From contig NZ_LRPB01000048.1 in assembly GCF_001592945.1 (NCBI RefSeq), positions 310,001-374,000 of the forward strand: DNA of 64,000 bases, written 5' to 3'. Origin of the DNA: Roseivirga seohaensis. Lineage in GTDB: Bacteria > Bacteroidota > Bacteroidia > Cytophagales > Cyclobacteriaceae. The position numbers and the translations under genes are program-made. The notes below the pieces were generated by a model. It made no database searches and had not been told where the DNA came from. It saw only the letters and a list, made by a program, of their open reading frames with translations. Position 1 is the first letter of the stretch. Each line of letters starts with the position of its first letter. This document shows, in pieces, positions 1-10,813 of the stretch.

Positions 1-385
1 GGGCAGCTTTATGCCCAGACGAAAAGAAATAGGGAATACGCTCAACTCCAACCTCATTTCTATGCAGGTGTATTCTGAACCTTTAACTCTTGGTCGGTTT
101 GACCAAACCTTTGAAAAATGGGCTGGGGTTGAAGTTTCTGACTTTAATACTATTCCCGAAGGAATGAAAAGTTTTATGTTAGAAGAAGGGCTTTATGCAG
201 TATTCGACTACAAAGGCTCAAGTACAGACCACAGCATTTTTGCTTACATCTTCGGAACATGGATACCTAAATCAGATTACAATTTAGACAACAGGCCTCA
301 CTTCGAAATTTTGGGAGCTAAGTACAAAAATGCAGACCCCAATTCTGAAGAAGAAATATGGATTCCAATTAAGCCAAAAAACTAA
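1..385 (+). CDS. GyrI-like effector-binding domain protein, C-terminal part
   Basis: The reading frame is open to the left edge (first full codon at base 2), so the gene starts outside the window and about 128 residues are visible. The motif FMPRRKEI followed by a Y-containing beta strand (LISMQVY) and the end IFGTWIPKS resembles the second half of AraC effector-binding/GyrI-like domains, small-molecule binding folds found alone or fused to AraC DNA-binding domains. The ATG at base 11 is therefore probably an internal Met, not the start. Whether a DNA-binding domain lies upstream cannot be seen. The gene converges on the regulator gene that ends at 408. Confidence 0.6.
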   Translation, partial: GSFMPRRKEIGNTLNSNLISMQVYSEPLTLGRFDQTFEKWAGVEVSDFNTIPEGMKSFMLEEGLYAVFDYKGSSTDHSIFAYIFGTWIPKSDYNLDNRPHFEILGAKYKNADPNSEEEIWIPIKPKN

Positions 386-407
386 GTTATAGGCCGAGTT
401 TGCCCTG

Positions 408-1046
408 TCAAATAATTCCTTTTTCCATTGAAAAGGAGATCAACTCCGCGGTGTTTTTCACTCCCAGTTTGTGCATGATGTTTCTACGATGGGTTTTAAC
501 TGTATGCTCACTAATAAAAAGCGCTTCCGCAATGGCCTTACTGTTCATCCCCTTGCCAATACAGCCTATAATTTCCTTTTCTCTATCTGATAGTTGATCT
601 ACCAAGTTCCCCTCGCTGGGGTTTTTATTACCTCGCAAATAGTCAAAAATTTGATTATTGATTTTTGGGTGAAAATAGTTTTCTCTTCTACTTACCTTTT
701 CAATAGCTTCTGTCAACTCTGATTTTGAAGCGTCTTTAAGAATATAGCCTTGCGCACCTGTTTCCAATGTTCTTCTAATGTACTTCATGTCTTGGTGCAT
801 GGTGAGCATTAATACAGGAACATCCAGACCGTTCTTTTTCATTAACTCTAAAACCCCAACGCCATCAATCAATGGCATACTAATATCCATTAGAATCATA
901 TCAACCTCTATTTCAGAAAGTATGGCTGGAACGTTGTTGCCGTTGGTAGTAATTTTCACAATTTCAATTCCATCATTGGGATTAAACATAGAGCGAACTC
1001 CTTCACCAAATAATTGATGATCATCTACAAGCAAGGCGCGTATCAT
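408..1046 (-). CDS. NarL/FixJ-type response regulator (REC + LuxR HTH)
   Basis: A 212-residue two-component regulator. The receiver domain (about 1-120) has the acidic pair D8/D9, phosphoacceptor D54 (in LMDISMP) and K104 (in YILKDAS). A LuxR-type helix-turn-helix follows at about 152-205 (LSDREKEI, then SEHTVKTH). It should bind DNA when phosphorylated at D54. Its start overlaps the stop of the TPR histidine kinase upstream by four bases (1043-1046), the usual sign of translational coupling, so the two almost certainly form a cognate pair. The regulon is not visible here. Confidence 0.93.
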   Translation of the reverse strand: MIRALLVDDHQLFGEGVRSMFNPNDGIEIVKITTNGNNVPAILSEIEVDMILMDISMPLIDGVGVLELMKKNGLDVPVLMLTMHQDMKYIRRTLETGAQGYILKDASKSELTEAIEKVSRRENYFHPKINNQIFDYLRGNKNPSEGNLVDQLSDREKEIIGCIGKGMNSKAIAEALFISEHTVKTHRRNIMHKLGVKNTAELISFSMEKGII

Positions 1047-3430
1047 ACTTTTAACAGGGTTTGTTCAATAGATATGGGTAAATCAATAATAACCGTAGTT
1101 CCTTTTTCAGGTCTACTGTCTACTTCAAATTCCCCATGCAATTCGGTAATTCTTTCTTGTAAACTCTTAAGCCCCATTCCTTGCGAATTCTTCATTAAAA
1201 AATCAGCATCAAAACCACGACCGTTATCTTCTACAATAATGTTGATAATATCTTCTAAGCAGGTTAATTGAATGGTAAGCTTTGTGGCCTTTGCGTGTTT
1301 CAACACATTACTTACAAGCTCTTGAATTACTCTATAAGCCGTAATTTCAATGGTAGAATCTAGTTTTTCTGCACAGTTAGAAGAATGAAATGACACTTGA
1401 ATTTTTCCTGATTGAGAAATGGAATTGGTCAAATCCTTTAACGCAGGCACCAAACCAAAGGCTTCTGAAATACCTACATGCATAGAATGAGAAAGGCTTC
1501 GAATGTCTATACAGGCTTGATCTACAAGTTTGGCCAAATGCTGCATTTGTTGCTCGCTTTCGGGTGTAATTTGCTTATTAGCCGCCACCGTAGTTAAATT
1601 CACTTTTACCGTAGCCATTAAGCTACCAAAATGATCATGTAGTTCTTTGGCGATTCGCTTACGTTCTTGCTCCTGCCCTTCTACCATTGCCTCTAGGGTT
1701 TTGGTTTGTTGTTGAATCATTAGTTGGTTCACTTCCTTGTTTCGCGATTCCTTCTCTTCATTTATCTTCAATTTAGTCAACACAAGGCGCTGCCTAAAAT
1801 AGAAGTAAAATATGAGTACCAAAACAAATAGAGCAATCGCTAAAACAATGAACACTAACTTATTTGCTGCTTCCTTTTGGGCCAATGCCGCATTTGCTTC
1901 ACTTTTTGCATTTACCACTTCGTTCTCAAGTTCCAGTTGCGAAATCTGCTTGTCCTTCTTTTCCGACTCATAGATTTCTCTGATCTCAGCCAGTTGACTC
2001 GCTTTTTCAACATTATCCAAACTATCCTTCACCACTTCGTATTGAAGACGATAGTCGTAGGCTTTGGATGAACGACCTAAAGCTTGATTAACTTCTGAAA
2101 GCCCTAATAAAGACCTACGAATTAACGAAGGCAGCTTAAGCTCCTTACCAATATCATAAGCCTTCTGATAATTTCGTAAAGCTTCGGCATACTCTTTCGT
2201 ATCGTAATTGGCTATGGCTAAACTGTTGTAAGTTTGACCTAGAGCATCAGAATCCTTTAACTCTTCTTTCCTCAAAATACTTTCCTGATAGTAGGCTTTG
2301 GCCTTGTCGTACTCGTTTAACTGCTTGTATGCAATCCCATAACCATGTTGAACCATAGCCAAATCGCGGGTTCTGTTTCTATCTGTATAAATCTCTTCAC
2401 TCAACTTTAAGTACTCCAAGGCCTCACCCGGTGAATTTTGAAGAAGGTAAACATCAGCCATACTTAAATAAACTTGCGCCTTATCAATTTCACTATCTAG
2501 TGATTCATAGATGGCCAAACTTTTATCGAAGTACTCTAAGGCAAGCTGTAAATCAGACAACCTTTTATACAGCAATCCAATATTGTGTAGAGTGCTCGCT
2601 TCATTTGCTTTTACATCTTCCAAAGACCTATATATTACCAAGCTTTTAAGGTAAAAGTTGAGCGCCAATTTAAAGAAGCCCATATTATTATAGCAATTAC
2701 CTATATTATTAAAATTATTAGCTATCCCTTTCTGGTAATTGGTCTTTTCATGAAAGACATTGGCCTCATTGTACTTTTCAATTGCCTTTTCGTAGCGCCC
2801 TATTTCAGAATAATAAACCCCAAGGTTAGTAATAGTAATACCGAGCGATACCGTATCTTTTAATTCCTGCTTTATATCAATACTTCTTTGATAATAAATA
2901 AAAGCACTATCTGTAGCTCCTGTATCTCTAAAAATATTCGCTATGTTTTGGAGCGTTTTGGCCATTCCTGCAGAATCTGATAACATTTGCCTATTTTCCA
3001 AACTCTTCCGATAATGCGCTTCAGCTAAGCTAAGGTCGCCATTTCTCTTCTCTAAAACCCCCATTAAGTTATAAGCCTTAGCTAGCACTTCGTAGTTTTG
3101 GGTATTAGTAGCTTTTTGAATAGCTGTTAAGGAGTATTGCTGCGACTTGACATAATCCTTTAATGCATAATAAGTCTTTGCTTTTACCCATTCGCTTTCG
3201 GCCTGAACATTTTCAAGGGTTTTAGGAGAAGCTAAATTCTCTGCCATTTTTAGCAATAGCAACACTGAATCAATATTGCTTTTACCCATTTCTTCTGCCT
3301 GGGCTTGAAGAGCAGTTATTTTTGATTGGTCTTGATAAGGACTTGCCTCTATTAAAAAAGTTAAAAAAAAGGCCATGAGACCTAGCGGTAACGTAAAAAA
3401 TAATGGCCGAAACATATGCCTTAATCCCAT
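1043..3430 (-). CDS. TPR-containing sensor histidine kinase (HisKA_3 type)
   Basis: A 795-residue kinase. A hydrophobic N-terminal segment (about 8-27) acts as signal peptide or anchor. It is followed by tandem tetratricopeptide repeats (about 75-465), a predicted coiled coil (475-520), one membrane helix (525-545) and a cytoplasmic kinase core. The phosphoacceptor is H598 in KELHDHFG, the HisKA_3 signature of NarX/DesK-like kinases. The ATPase domain shows the N box at about 704-713 and G boxes DNGRGF (735-740) and GMGL (751-754). The TPR block is predicted periplasmic and probably senses a protein or peptide ligand, which is inference. ATG at 3415 (residue 6) is an alternative start. Coupled to the LuxR-type regulator. 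Confidence 0.92.
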   Translation of the reverse strand: MGLRHMFRPLFFTLPLGLMAFFLTFLIEASPYQDQSKITALQAQAEEMGKSNIDSVLLLLKMAENLASPKTLENVQAESEWVKAKTYYALKDYVKSQQYSLTAIQKATNTQNYEVLAKAYNLMGVLEKRNGDLSLAEAHYRKSLENRQMLSDSAGMAKTLQNIANIFRDTGATDSAFIYYQRSIDIKQELKDTVSLGITITNLGVYYSEIGRYEKAIEKYNEANVFHEKTNYQKGIANNFNNIGNCYNNMGFFKLALNFYLKSLVIYRSLEDVKANEASTLHNIGLLYKRLSDLQLALEYFDKSLAIYESLDSEIDKAQVYLSMADVYLLQNSPGEALEYLKLSEEIYTDRNRTRDLAMVQHGYGIAYKQLNEYDKAKAYYQESILRKEELKDSDALGQTYNSLAIANYDTKEYAEALRNYQKAYDIGKELKLPSLIRRSLLGLSEVNQALGRSSKAYDYRLQYEVVKDSLDNVEKASQLAEIREIYESEKKDKQISQLELENEVVNAKSEANAALAQKEAANKLVFIVLAIALFVLVLIFYFYFRQRLVLTKLKINEEKESRNKEVNQLMIQQQTKTLEAMVEGQEQERKRIAKELHDHFGSLMATVKVNLTTVAANKQITPESEQQMQHLAKLVDQACIDIRSLSHSMHVGISEAFGLVPALKDLTNSISQSGKIQVSFHSSNCAEKLDSTIEITAYRVIQELVSNVLKHAKATKLTIQLTCLEDIINIIVEDNGRGFDADFLMKNSQGMGLKSLQERITELHGEFEVDSRPEKGTTVIIDLPISIEQTLLKV

Positions 3431-3445
3431 GGTCTAAATTTACAA

Positions 3446-3898
3446 TTAATCTACTTCTTCCTCTCCATCGTCAGTTGCTTTACCAACCTCACCCTCTTCT
3501 GGGTCTCCGTGTACGGGAATCACAAAAATATTTCTCTTTATCAGTTTTCTTGAAAACTCTTTGGTAAAACACACTTTAAAATTAAAGCACTGAAGCATAC
3601 TATCTGGAGTACCTTCCTCACTTAAATTTATAAAAACAAAAAGCTCTGTTCCCATGTAAGTACACACTATGGCTGATTTAGCATCGAGCACAAAGTTAGA
3701 GGGGGCATAAAACACTATGCTGAGCTCAGAACATTTTGTTGTTGCATTCTTTACCAATTTTAAATGTGGTGCAAAAACCTTAGGAACTCCGAACCCTCCT
3801 CCTTGAACATTCTCAAATTGTAACCCTTTGGCTACAAGGCATTCTGCTGACCCATAGACACCATTGGTGCCTAATGGGTATGTGCTTACTGTTGACAT
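3446..3898 (-). CDS. Hypothetical protein with acidic C-terminus
   Basis: A 150-residue protein I do not recognise. It has no signal peptide or membrane helix. The body is rich in predicted beta strand (for example ELSIVFYAPSNFVL and TELFVFINLS) and holds five cysteines. The last 25 residues are strongly acidic (DDGEEEVD at the end), suggesting a flexible tail. It stops 15 bp before the TPR kinase start on the same strand, so cotranscription with the two-component pair is possible. It diverges from the thaumatin-like gene across about 220 bp that contain a small inverted repeat (GATACC 3958-3963, GGTATC 3972-3977). Confidence 0.6.
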   Translation of the reverse strand: MSTVSTYPLGTNGVYGSAECLVAKGLQFENVQGGGFGVPKVFAPHLKLVKNATTKCSELSIVFYAPSNFVLDAKSAIVCTYMGTELFVFINLSEEGTPDSMLQCFNFKVCFTKEFSRKLIKRNIFVIPVHGDPEEGEVGKATDDGEEEVD

Positions 3899-4120
3899 AA
3901 TTATACTGGTTTTAGTTGAAATCTCTCTTCAAAAGTACGCCTACTAACATTTTGGCCGATACCTCTAAAGTGGTATCGTGAAATTACTACTTACAGCCGA
4001 TTAAACCCTTCTTTTAATCCCCCAATTTTGGAATGTCTTAAACATTAGATCATCCATATTTCTTCAAGTCTATTTAAGTAGCTAAGCAAGAAGATTTACT
4101 GATTTATCTAAAAAACCACA

Positions 4121-4780
4121 ATGGGAACTACTGAACTAATAATTATTAACGACTGGACAGAAGAGGTAAAGGTTTACCTTACTTTAGACGAGGGGGAAGA
4201 GTACATCTCTGACATTAGTAAAATACCCTTTGTTAAAGAAACAACAAGTTCAAATCAAGGTTACTTTGTTTTAGGCCCTGGTAAATTCATTTCGTACAAT
4301 TCTCCGCAAGGCAAAACATTTAGTGGCAATATCGCATTCAATTCCCCACCGCTTAATTGCCCAACAGACGATTTCCCTATGGGGATTAACTTGGCCGAAT
4401 TCACTTTAAATTCATACAGTACTAACCCAAAAAGTTGGGAAACTGTGGATATAAGCAATGTATCAGGAGCAAACTCTTACTTAAAATTTCTTTTAACAGA
4501 TGGAGAGAAATGGAATGCAGGACCAAACCATCCAAATGTAACAAAGTTCAAAAATGCAGCGCTTGGTAAAAACATTGGGAATATTGGCGTTTTTCCATAT
4601 GGCTGCGATATATGTACAGCAAGCGTAGCCCCTCCAATATGTGGCAATAAACCTATTGGAGCTCCCTCTTCCCCTATTCCACAAACTGATGCCATTTGTA
4701 ACGTTCAAAGAGCCGCATCAAACGCAGGGGGTACAGTATCACTTTTTTACATGGGGCCTATACCAGTAGATAAAGTATAG
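4121..4780 (+). CDS. Hypothetical protein, possible divergent thaumatin-like fold
   Basis: A 219-residue protein with no obvious signal peptide. Residues 91-97 (LAEFTLN) followed by DISNVSG (110-116) match the spacing and sequence of the thaumatin/osmotin core, where LAEFxLN and DISNxxGFN carry two of the acidic-cleft residues. The N-terminal strand (ELIIINDWTEEVKVYL) also fits the first strand of that fold. There are only five cysteines (80, 162, 165, 174, 193), far short of the sixteen of plant members, so the similarity is partial. Plant thaumatin-like proteins bind or cleave glucans; no such role is shown here. A terminator follows at 4845. Confidence 0.5.
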   Translation: MGTTELIIINDWTEEVKVYLTLDEGEEYISDISKIPFVKETTSSNQGYFVLGPGKFISYNSPQGKTFSGNIAFNSPPLNCPTDDFPMGINLAEFTLNSYSTNPKSWETVDISNVSGANSYLKFLLTDGEKWNAGPNHPNVTKFKNAALGKNIGNIGVFPYGCDICTASVAPPICGNKPIGAPSSPIPQTDAICNVQRAASNAGGTVSLFYMGPIPVDKV

Positions 4781-4844
4781 ATTAAAGATTTTCGCTAGCA
4801 GTTGGATTAAATGGTTATCCAATCATAGTGGTGTTTAGGAGAGG

Positions 4845-4870
4845 AAGGGTGCCGTACGGGCACCTTTTTC
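4845..4870 (+). terminator. Rho-independent terminator after the thaumatin-like gene
   Basis: A six-base stem GGTGCC/GGCACC (4848-4853 with 4859-4864), extendable outward by weak pairs, with a five-base loop and followed by a run of five T. Confidence 0.75.
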
Positions 4871-4999
4871 TTTTTATAGCTATTTACAAAATTAAGACCA
4901 GCAAAGCCTAACCAAACACCTACATCTCTGGCCTAAAATTTGGTTAGCTGAACAGTCAGTTTGTTTTATAATCTCCAAATCAATTACGAACTTTGGCCT

Positions 5000-5842
5000 A
5001 TGCGTAAATTACTCTTTCCCCTATTCACCATTCTACTTAGCGTAAGTTTAATTGGACAGACACCAATTAAAGTAATGACCTATAATATTCGCTATGACAA
5101 CCCGAATGATGGAGAAAACCATTGGGAATTGCGTAAGCGCTGGCTTGCAAACCAAATTAACTTTATCGAACCAGATGTTTTGGGAATTCAAGAAGGGCTT
5201 GCACATCAAGTTACTTTTTTAGAAGATGCTTTACCCACCTACAATCATATTGGCGTAGGCCGAGATGATGGTAAAGAAGCTGGAGAATACACCGCGATTT
5301 TCTACAAAAGTGAAAACCTAGAACTGATCAACCAAAATACATTTTGGCTTTCGGAAACTCCAGAAAAACCTAGTGTAGGCTGGGATGCCGCACTCGAAAG
5401 AATTTGCACCTATGCCTTGTTTCAGCATAAAGTTACCAATCAAAAATTTTGGGTTTTCAATACCCATTTCGATCATGTAGGAGACACTGCAAGAGCAAAC
5501 AGTGTAGATCTTATTACAACTGAAATAAGAAAACTGAACATGGAGAATCTACCTGTCTTTTTAATGGGAGATTTAAACCTAGAACCAGATTCTGAACCTA
5601 TTCAAAAACTCAGTTCTAGAATGAACGATGCTCGCCACTATAGCACTGACTTAGTTTTTGGCCCCAAAGGTACTTTCAACGGATTTAAACATAATGAGCC
5701 TGTAACCAGCCGAATTGACTATATTTTCACCAACCCTTATAAAGTTGAAGTAAGAAAATATGCCATATTAAGTGACTCTAAAGACAAAAAATACCCTTCT
5801 GATCATTTACCAGTTGTGGTAGAGGCAATATTAAAACAATAG
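5000..5842 (+). CDS. Secreted endonuclease/exonuclease/phosphatase family protein
   Basis: A 280-residue protein starting at the ATG of MRKLLFP, chosen because it gives a clean signal peptide ending near IGQ; the longer frame from 4961 adds an unlikely leader. The mature part has the complete EEP motif set in order: TYNIRYDN, QEG, NTHFDH, GDLNLEP and SDHLPV, which bind divalent metal and the scissile phosphate in DNase I-like enzymes. Size and motifs resemble Bacteroidota periplasmic EEP proteins that may act on phosphodiesters such as inositol phosphates, lipids or nucleic acids; the substrate cannot be read from sequence. It converges on the oxygenase gene, only two bases separating the stops. 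Confidence 0.85.
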   Translation: MRKLLFPLFTILLSVSLIGQTPIKVMTYNIRYDNPNDGENHWELRKRWLANQINFIEPDVLGIQEGLAHQVTFLEDALPTYNHIGVGRDDGKEAGEYTAIFYKSENLELINQNTFWLSETPEKPSVGWDAALERICTYALFQHKVTNQKFWVFNTHFDHVGDTARANSVDLITTEIRKLNMENLPVFLMGDLNLEPDSEPIQKLSSRMNDARHYSTDLVFGPKGTFNGFKHNEPVTSRIDYIFTNPYKVEVRKYAILSDSKDKKYPSDHLPVVVEAILKQ

Positions 5843-5844
5843 TA

Positions 5845-6477
5845 TTAGCCTAATAAATATCCTAAAGTGGAAGGCTGGTATAATAGCCAGCCCGTTAAAC
5901 TATAGCGATTAACTTGAGTTTTCATAACCTCATGAGGAACCGTATCACTTTTAAACATGACGCATCTACCTGCTAAAGGTTCAACCAAGAGTTCTCCACC
6001 GTTTTCCTTAAAAATCTTAAGCTCCCCGCCATCTCCTGGTTTCCACCCCACATTTAGGTAGATAATCACTGAAATCAGTCGGTTACTCCTGCCTTTAAAC
6101 TGGTCGATGTGTTTTTTGTAAAAAGCACCAATGGGGTAATGGGCCAAGTGAAATTCGCAGCCTGAAAGACTGAGGTAACAAAGCTGGTTAAGCTGTTGAA
6201 TCAATTCATCTGATAGCTGGAAAAAAGATTCCATTTCAAGGTCGTTCTTCCGTTCCAGCCAATATATTTTATCTCCGCGAATTGATTTCTCTAATTGTTT
6301 ATGGTTTAATGCACCAATAGCCGCATCAGAAAAACCATCCATCTCTAGGCGATGGAGAAAATAAGTTCGGATGCTCTCAAACAATTGCTTATCGAGAAAA
6401 TCATCAATTACTACAAAATCATTTTGTGAGAGCTGATCAACCCAGTCGATCCACTGCTCTTCCGAGAACTTAGTCAT
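5845..6477 (-). CDS. 2OG-Fe(II) oxygenase (prolyl-4-hydroxylase-like)
   Basis: A 210-residue protein starting at MTKFSEEQW (ATG 6475-6477); the open frame runs nine codons further but that leader looks artificial. The iron-binding triad is visible: H and D in KKHIDQF, and the distal H in DTVPHEV. The downstream R of NRYSLTGW is the likely 2-oxoglutarate ligand. The fold matches the Tpa1/EGL-9-like small oxygenases that hydroxylate proline or other side chains, in some cases on ribosomal proteins or translation factors. The target here is unknown. No signal peptide, so cytoplasmic. Confidence 0.85.
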   Translation of the reverse strand: MTKFSEEQWIDWVDQLSQNDFVVIDDFLDKQLFESIRTYFLHRLEMDGFSDAAIGALNHKQLEKSIRGDKIYWLERKNDLEMESFFQLSDELIQQLNQLCYLSLSGCEFHLAHYPIGAFYKKHIDQFKGRSNRLISVIIYLNVGWKPGDGGELKIFKENGGELLVEPLAGRCVMFKSDTVPHEVMKTQVNRYSLTGWLLYQPSTLGYLLG

Positions 6478-6595
6478 GTAAAAAAAGCCTGCGAAAGTAA
6501 TCAAGTTTCAATAAACATAACTCACTTATTTTTAATAGTTAAGCATTACAAATCATAAAATTGCTGCTATACTTCCCTTTCCCATTTGATCGCCT

Positions 6596-6603
6596 TACCT
6601 TTG
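6596..6603 (+). promoter_or_regulatory. Bacteroidota-type -7 box for the ABC-F gene
   Basis: TACCTTTG fits the TAnnTTTG consensus and lies 21 bp before the start codon. No clear TTG -33 element at the right distance. Confidence 0.45.
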
Positions 6604-6612
6604 CGGCCTTAA

Positions 6613-8238
<1,626 letters not shown>

Positions 8239-8245
8239 AAAACAA

Positions 8246-8283
8246 GAAAGAGGATTGCTTCAAACAATCCTCTTTCACTTTTG
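8246..8283 (+). terminator. Terminator hairpin after the ABC-F gene
   Basis: Perfect 12-bp stem (8246-8257 with 8265-8276), seven-base loop, then a short T-rich tract. The hairpin is symmetric enough to work in both directions. Confidence 0.7.
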
Positions 8284-8350
8284 TTCTGTTCTCAATTTCT
8301 TTAGGTTTATTTAAATCAATTTTTCGATCTACCCCTAATTCAAGTAAAGA

Positions 8351-9265
8351 ATGGAGTACAAACAAGCTTTTTCAAATACCTGTGATTTCCTCTCTAAAAT
8401 AAACGATCCTGGCAAGGTAGCTTCCTACATTCCAGAATTGGGATCGGTAGACCCCAACAAATTTGGAGTACACCTTACTACATTAAATGGAGAAAATTTT
8501 AGCCATGGAGATTTCAATGAGAAGTTCTCAATTCAAAGTATTGCTAAGGTTTTATCATTGGTATTGGCCTATGAATTGGAAGGAGAAAAACTCTGGAAAC
8601 GTGTTGGTGTAGAGCCCTCAGGAACGGCCTTTAATTCTCTAGTGCAGTTAGAACACGACAAGGGAATTCCTAGAAATCCGCTCATTAATTCAGGGGCATT
8701 GGTTGTTTGTGACATCCTTGTAGACCACCTCCAAAATTCAAAACAGACGTTTATAGAGTACATCAGAAAAATAGCCGACAACCACTCTATTAATTACAAC
8801 GAAAAAGTAGCTCAATCAGAGAAAGAGCATGGATATAGAAATGCCGCTCTGATCAACCTGATGAAAGCTTATGGCAACATTGATGGAAATTGTGACGAGG
8901 TATTAGACTTCTATTTCCACCTTTGTTCTATTGAAATGACTTGTTCTGAACTATCTAGAACCTTTATGTTTTTAGTGAATGATGGAGTTGACCCATTTAC
9001 TGAGGAGCGAGTAATCAGTACCGAAAAATCTAAACGAATTAATACCTTAATGCAACTTTGTGGTTTTTATGATGAAGCCGGAGAGTTTTCATTCAAAGTG
9101 GGAATCCCTGGAAAAAGTGGTGTGGGCGGAGGAATTATAGCTGTGCTTCCAGAACATTTTAGCGTAGCAGTATGGAGCCCCCCACTAAATGAGAAAGGAA
9201 ACTCATATAAGGGAATGCGTTTTTTAGAAATGTTTAATCAGGCAACAGATTCTTCTGTCTTCTAA
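8351..9265 (+). CDS. glsA: Glutaminase A
   Basis: A 304-residue beta-lactamase-fold glutaminase that hydrolyses L-glutamine to glutamate and ammonia in the cytoplasm. The catalytic Ser-x-x-Lys is S63-I-A-K66 in FSIQSIAKVLSL; NPLINSGAL and the late glycine-rich GKSGVGGGI are also family hallmarks. Length matches the standard 300-310-residue bacterial enzyme without ankyrin repeats. Most members have S-I-S-K, so the alanine is a mild variation that leaves both catalytic residues in place. It is flanked by separate units on both sides and probably transcribed alone. Confidence 0.95.
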   Translation: MEYKQAFSNTCDFLSKINDPGKVASYIPELGSVDPNKFGVHLTTLNGENFSHGDFNEKFSIQSIAKVLSLVLAYELEGEKLWKRVGVEPSGTAFNSLVQLEHDKGIPRNPLINSGALVVCDILVDHLQNSKQTFIEYIRKIADNHSINYNEKVAQSEKEHGYRNAALINLMKAYGNIDGNCDEVLDFYFHLCSIEMTCSELSRTFMFLVNDGVDPFTEERVISTEKSKRINTLMQLCGFYDEAGEFSFKVGIPGKSGVGGGIIAVLPEHFSVAVWSPPLNEKGNSYKGMRFLEMFNQATDSSVF

Positions 9266-9287
9266 AAAAAATAGTCTATTCCTTATG

Positions 9288-9295
9288 TACTTTTG
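9288..9295 (+). promoter_or_regulatory. -7 box for the AI-2E-type permease gene
   Basis: TACTTTTG fits TAnnTTTG, 65 bp before the start codon. No convincing -33 element. Confidence 0.4.
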
Positions 9296-9360
9296 CGCAC
9301 TAAACTCGTAAGAGTGTTCATTATTTAAGCACCTGAAATAACCGAGAGTAAAAACAGAAA

Positions 9361-10497
9361 ATGCAAGACAGTCCTTTAAAAGATTTAAGAACAACTAATA
9401 CCTTGTTGTTAATCATTGTGATTCCGCTGGTATTTTACCTGCTTAAAATCCTTTCTTTCATTTTCATTCCGCTTGTTTTCTCAATGTTCATTGCGCTTTT
9501 GTTCTTACCACTAATGCGCTGGTTCAACAAGAAAAACCTACCTAAAACCATTAGCATATCAATTATTTTCTTGATTATCGCGGGTGTACTTAAAGTCGGA
9601 ATAGAATTAATACAACTTTCGAGCAGAGAAATACTTTCGGCTGAAAATGATTTCTTTCAGCAGGCTGAGTCAAAAATCATTTCCATGATTATATCTGTGG
9701 AAGAGCTTTTTGGGGTTCAATTTTTACAAGGTGAAAATCTTTTGGGCGATATTCTTGAAAAGGATAGCTCATTTAAAAACGTAGGTTCTATTCTCGGTTT
9801 TGTTAAAAACACCGTTTCAATGACCTTAATGACGGCCTTCTTTGCCATATTATGGTTAGCCGAGTCTATTAACTTTCAAAAGCTTTTGAATAGCACGATT
9901 TTAAGAAAGGAATTTGCGTCAGTTAAAGCTTTTATGAAAATTGAAAAAGACCTTATTACCTTTATTAAGGTGAAATTTATAGTAAGTCTTTTCACAGGAA
10001 TTGGCATTAGCTTAGCCTGCGTATTCTTTGGTGTTAGTTTCCCTATTTTCTGGGGCTTATTTGCCTTTGTAATCAACTTTGTGCAAATGATTGGCTCGTT
10101 CGTATCTGTTATACTGCTCGCCATATTTGCCTTTGTAGAAATGGATGCTAGCAGTACTTTGTTTTTCTTCATTCTTAGCATTACAGGAGTTCAAGCATTA
10201 TTTGGCGGTGTGTTAGAACCTGTATTTATGGGAAAATCTTTCTCGATCAACATCATTACGATTTTAGTGATGCTTATGCTTTGGGGTTATATTTGGGGTG
10301 TCCCGGGGCTGATTATGTCCATTCCATTGACGGTATTCTTTAAAATAATTTTAGAGCAATTCCCAAGAACTAGAGTAATTGCCGATTTGATATCAGGACC
10401 AAAGAAAAAACCACCTAGACTACCTAAAAGATTACGACAGGTAGGAAAAAAAACGTATCTAACTGTAGATAAAGAGAACACCAATACTACCTTCTAA
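9361..10497 (+). CDS. AI-2E family transporter (PerM/YdiK-like)
   Basis: A 378-residue polytopic membrane protein with about seven or eight predicted helices: two near the N-terminus (15-55), one at about 60-80, a helical extra-membrane segment (85-150), then a cluster from 155 to 335. The late motif with VLEPVFMGKSFSINIITILVM is typical of the AI-2E/PerM (UPF0118) family. Members have been linked to autoinducer-2 export, Na+/H+ exchange and other transport, so the substrate should be left open. A basic tail (KKKPPRLPKRLRQ) is predicted cytoplasmic. Confidence 0.85.
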   Translation: MQDSPLKDLRTTNTLLLIIVIPLVFYLLKILSFIFIPLVFSMFIALLFLPLMRWFNKKNLPKTISISIIFLIIAGVLKVGIELIQLSSREILSAENDFFQQAESKIISMIISVEELFGVQFLQGENLLGDILEKDSSFKNVGSILGFVKNTVSMTLMTAFFAILWLAESINFQKLLNSTILRKEFASVKAFMKIEKDLITFIKVKFIVSLFTGIGISLACVFFGVSFPIFWGLFAFVINFVQMIGSFVSVILLAIFAFVEMDASSTLFFFILSITGVQALFGGVLEPVFMGKSFSINIITILVMLMLWGYIWGVPGLIMSIPLTVFFKIILEQFPRTRVIADLISGPKKKPPRLPKRLRQVGKKTYLTVDKENTNTTF

Positions 10498-10675
10498 AAG
10501 GCTTTCTCCGATTGATCTTCTTGCTGATTTCACTTAATCCAAACTGAAGGTTGAATTCGTGAGAACACGTATTTATCCGGCTCAAGGCTACTTTACTAGT
10601 GCTTGAACGGTAGTTCTAGTAAAACGCACCCAGTGTATAATCCAAATTAGACTGACCTATAGAATAATCCCTTAG
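10487..10675 (-). pseudogene. Possible decayed gene remnant
   Basis: In this otherwise gene-free stretch (10498-10813), the minus strand has a protein-like frame ending in a TAG at 10487, overlapping the 3' end of the permease gene as convergent genes often do. It reads LRDYSIGQSNLDYTLGAFY, an in-frame TAG (10616-10618), then about 40 more residues including HEFNLQFGLSEISKKI. A second frame just upstream (about 10680-10740) also looks protein-like, which would imply a frameshift. No family is recognised and the call rests only on composition and context. The rest of the interval holds nothing I can name. Confidence 0.25.
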
Positions 10676-10813
10676 TTACGATATAAAAGTTGAGCTTTTT
10701 GAAGTAGTATGTAGGAGGACAATTCGTTAATAATTTTTACAGCGGAAGAATTTAGAATTGGGCAGGCTTGTGGGGCGGGCTCCCCGATATTTCAAACTAT
10801 AGAGTGATAAAAA

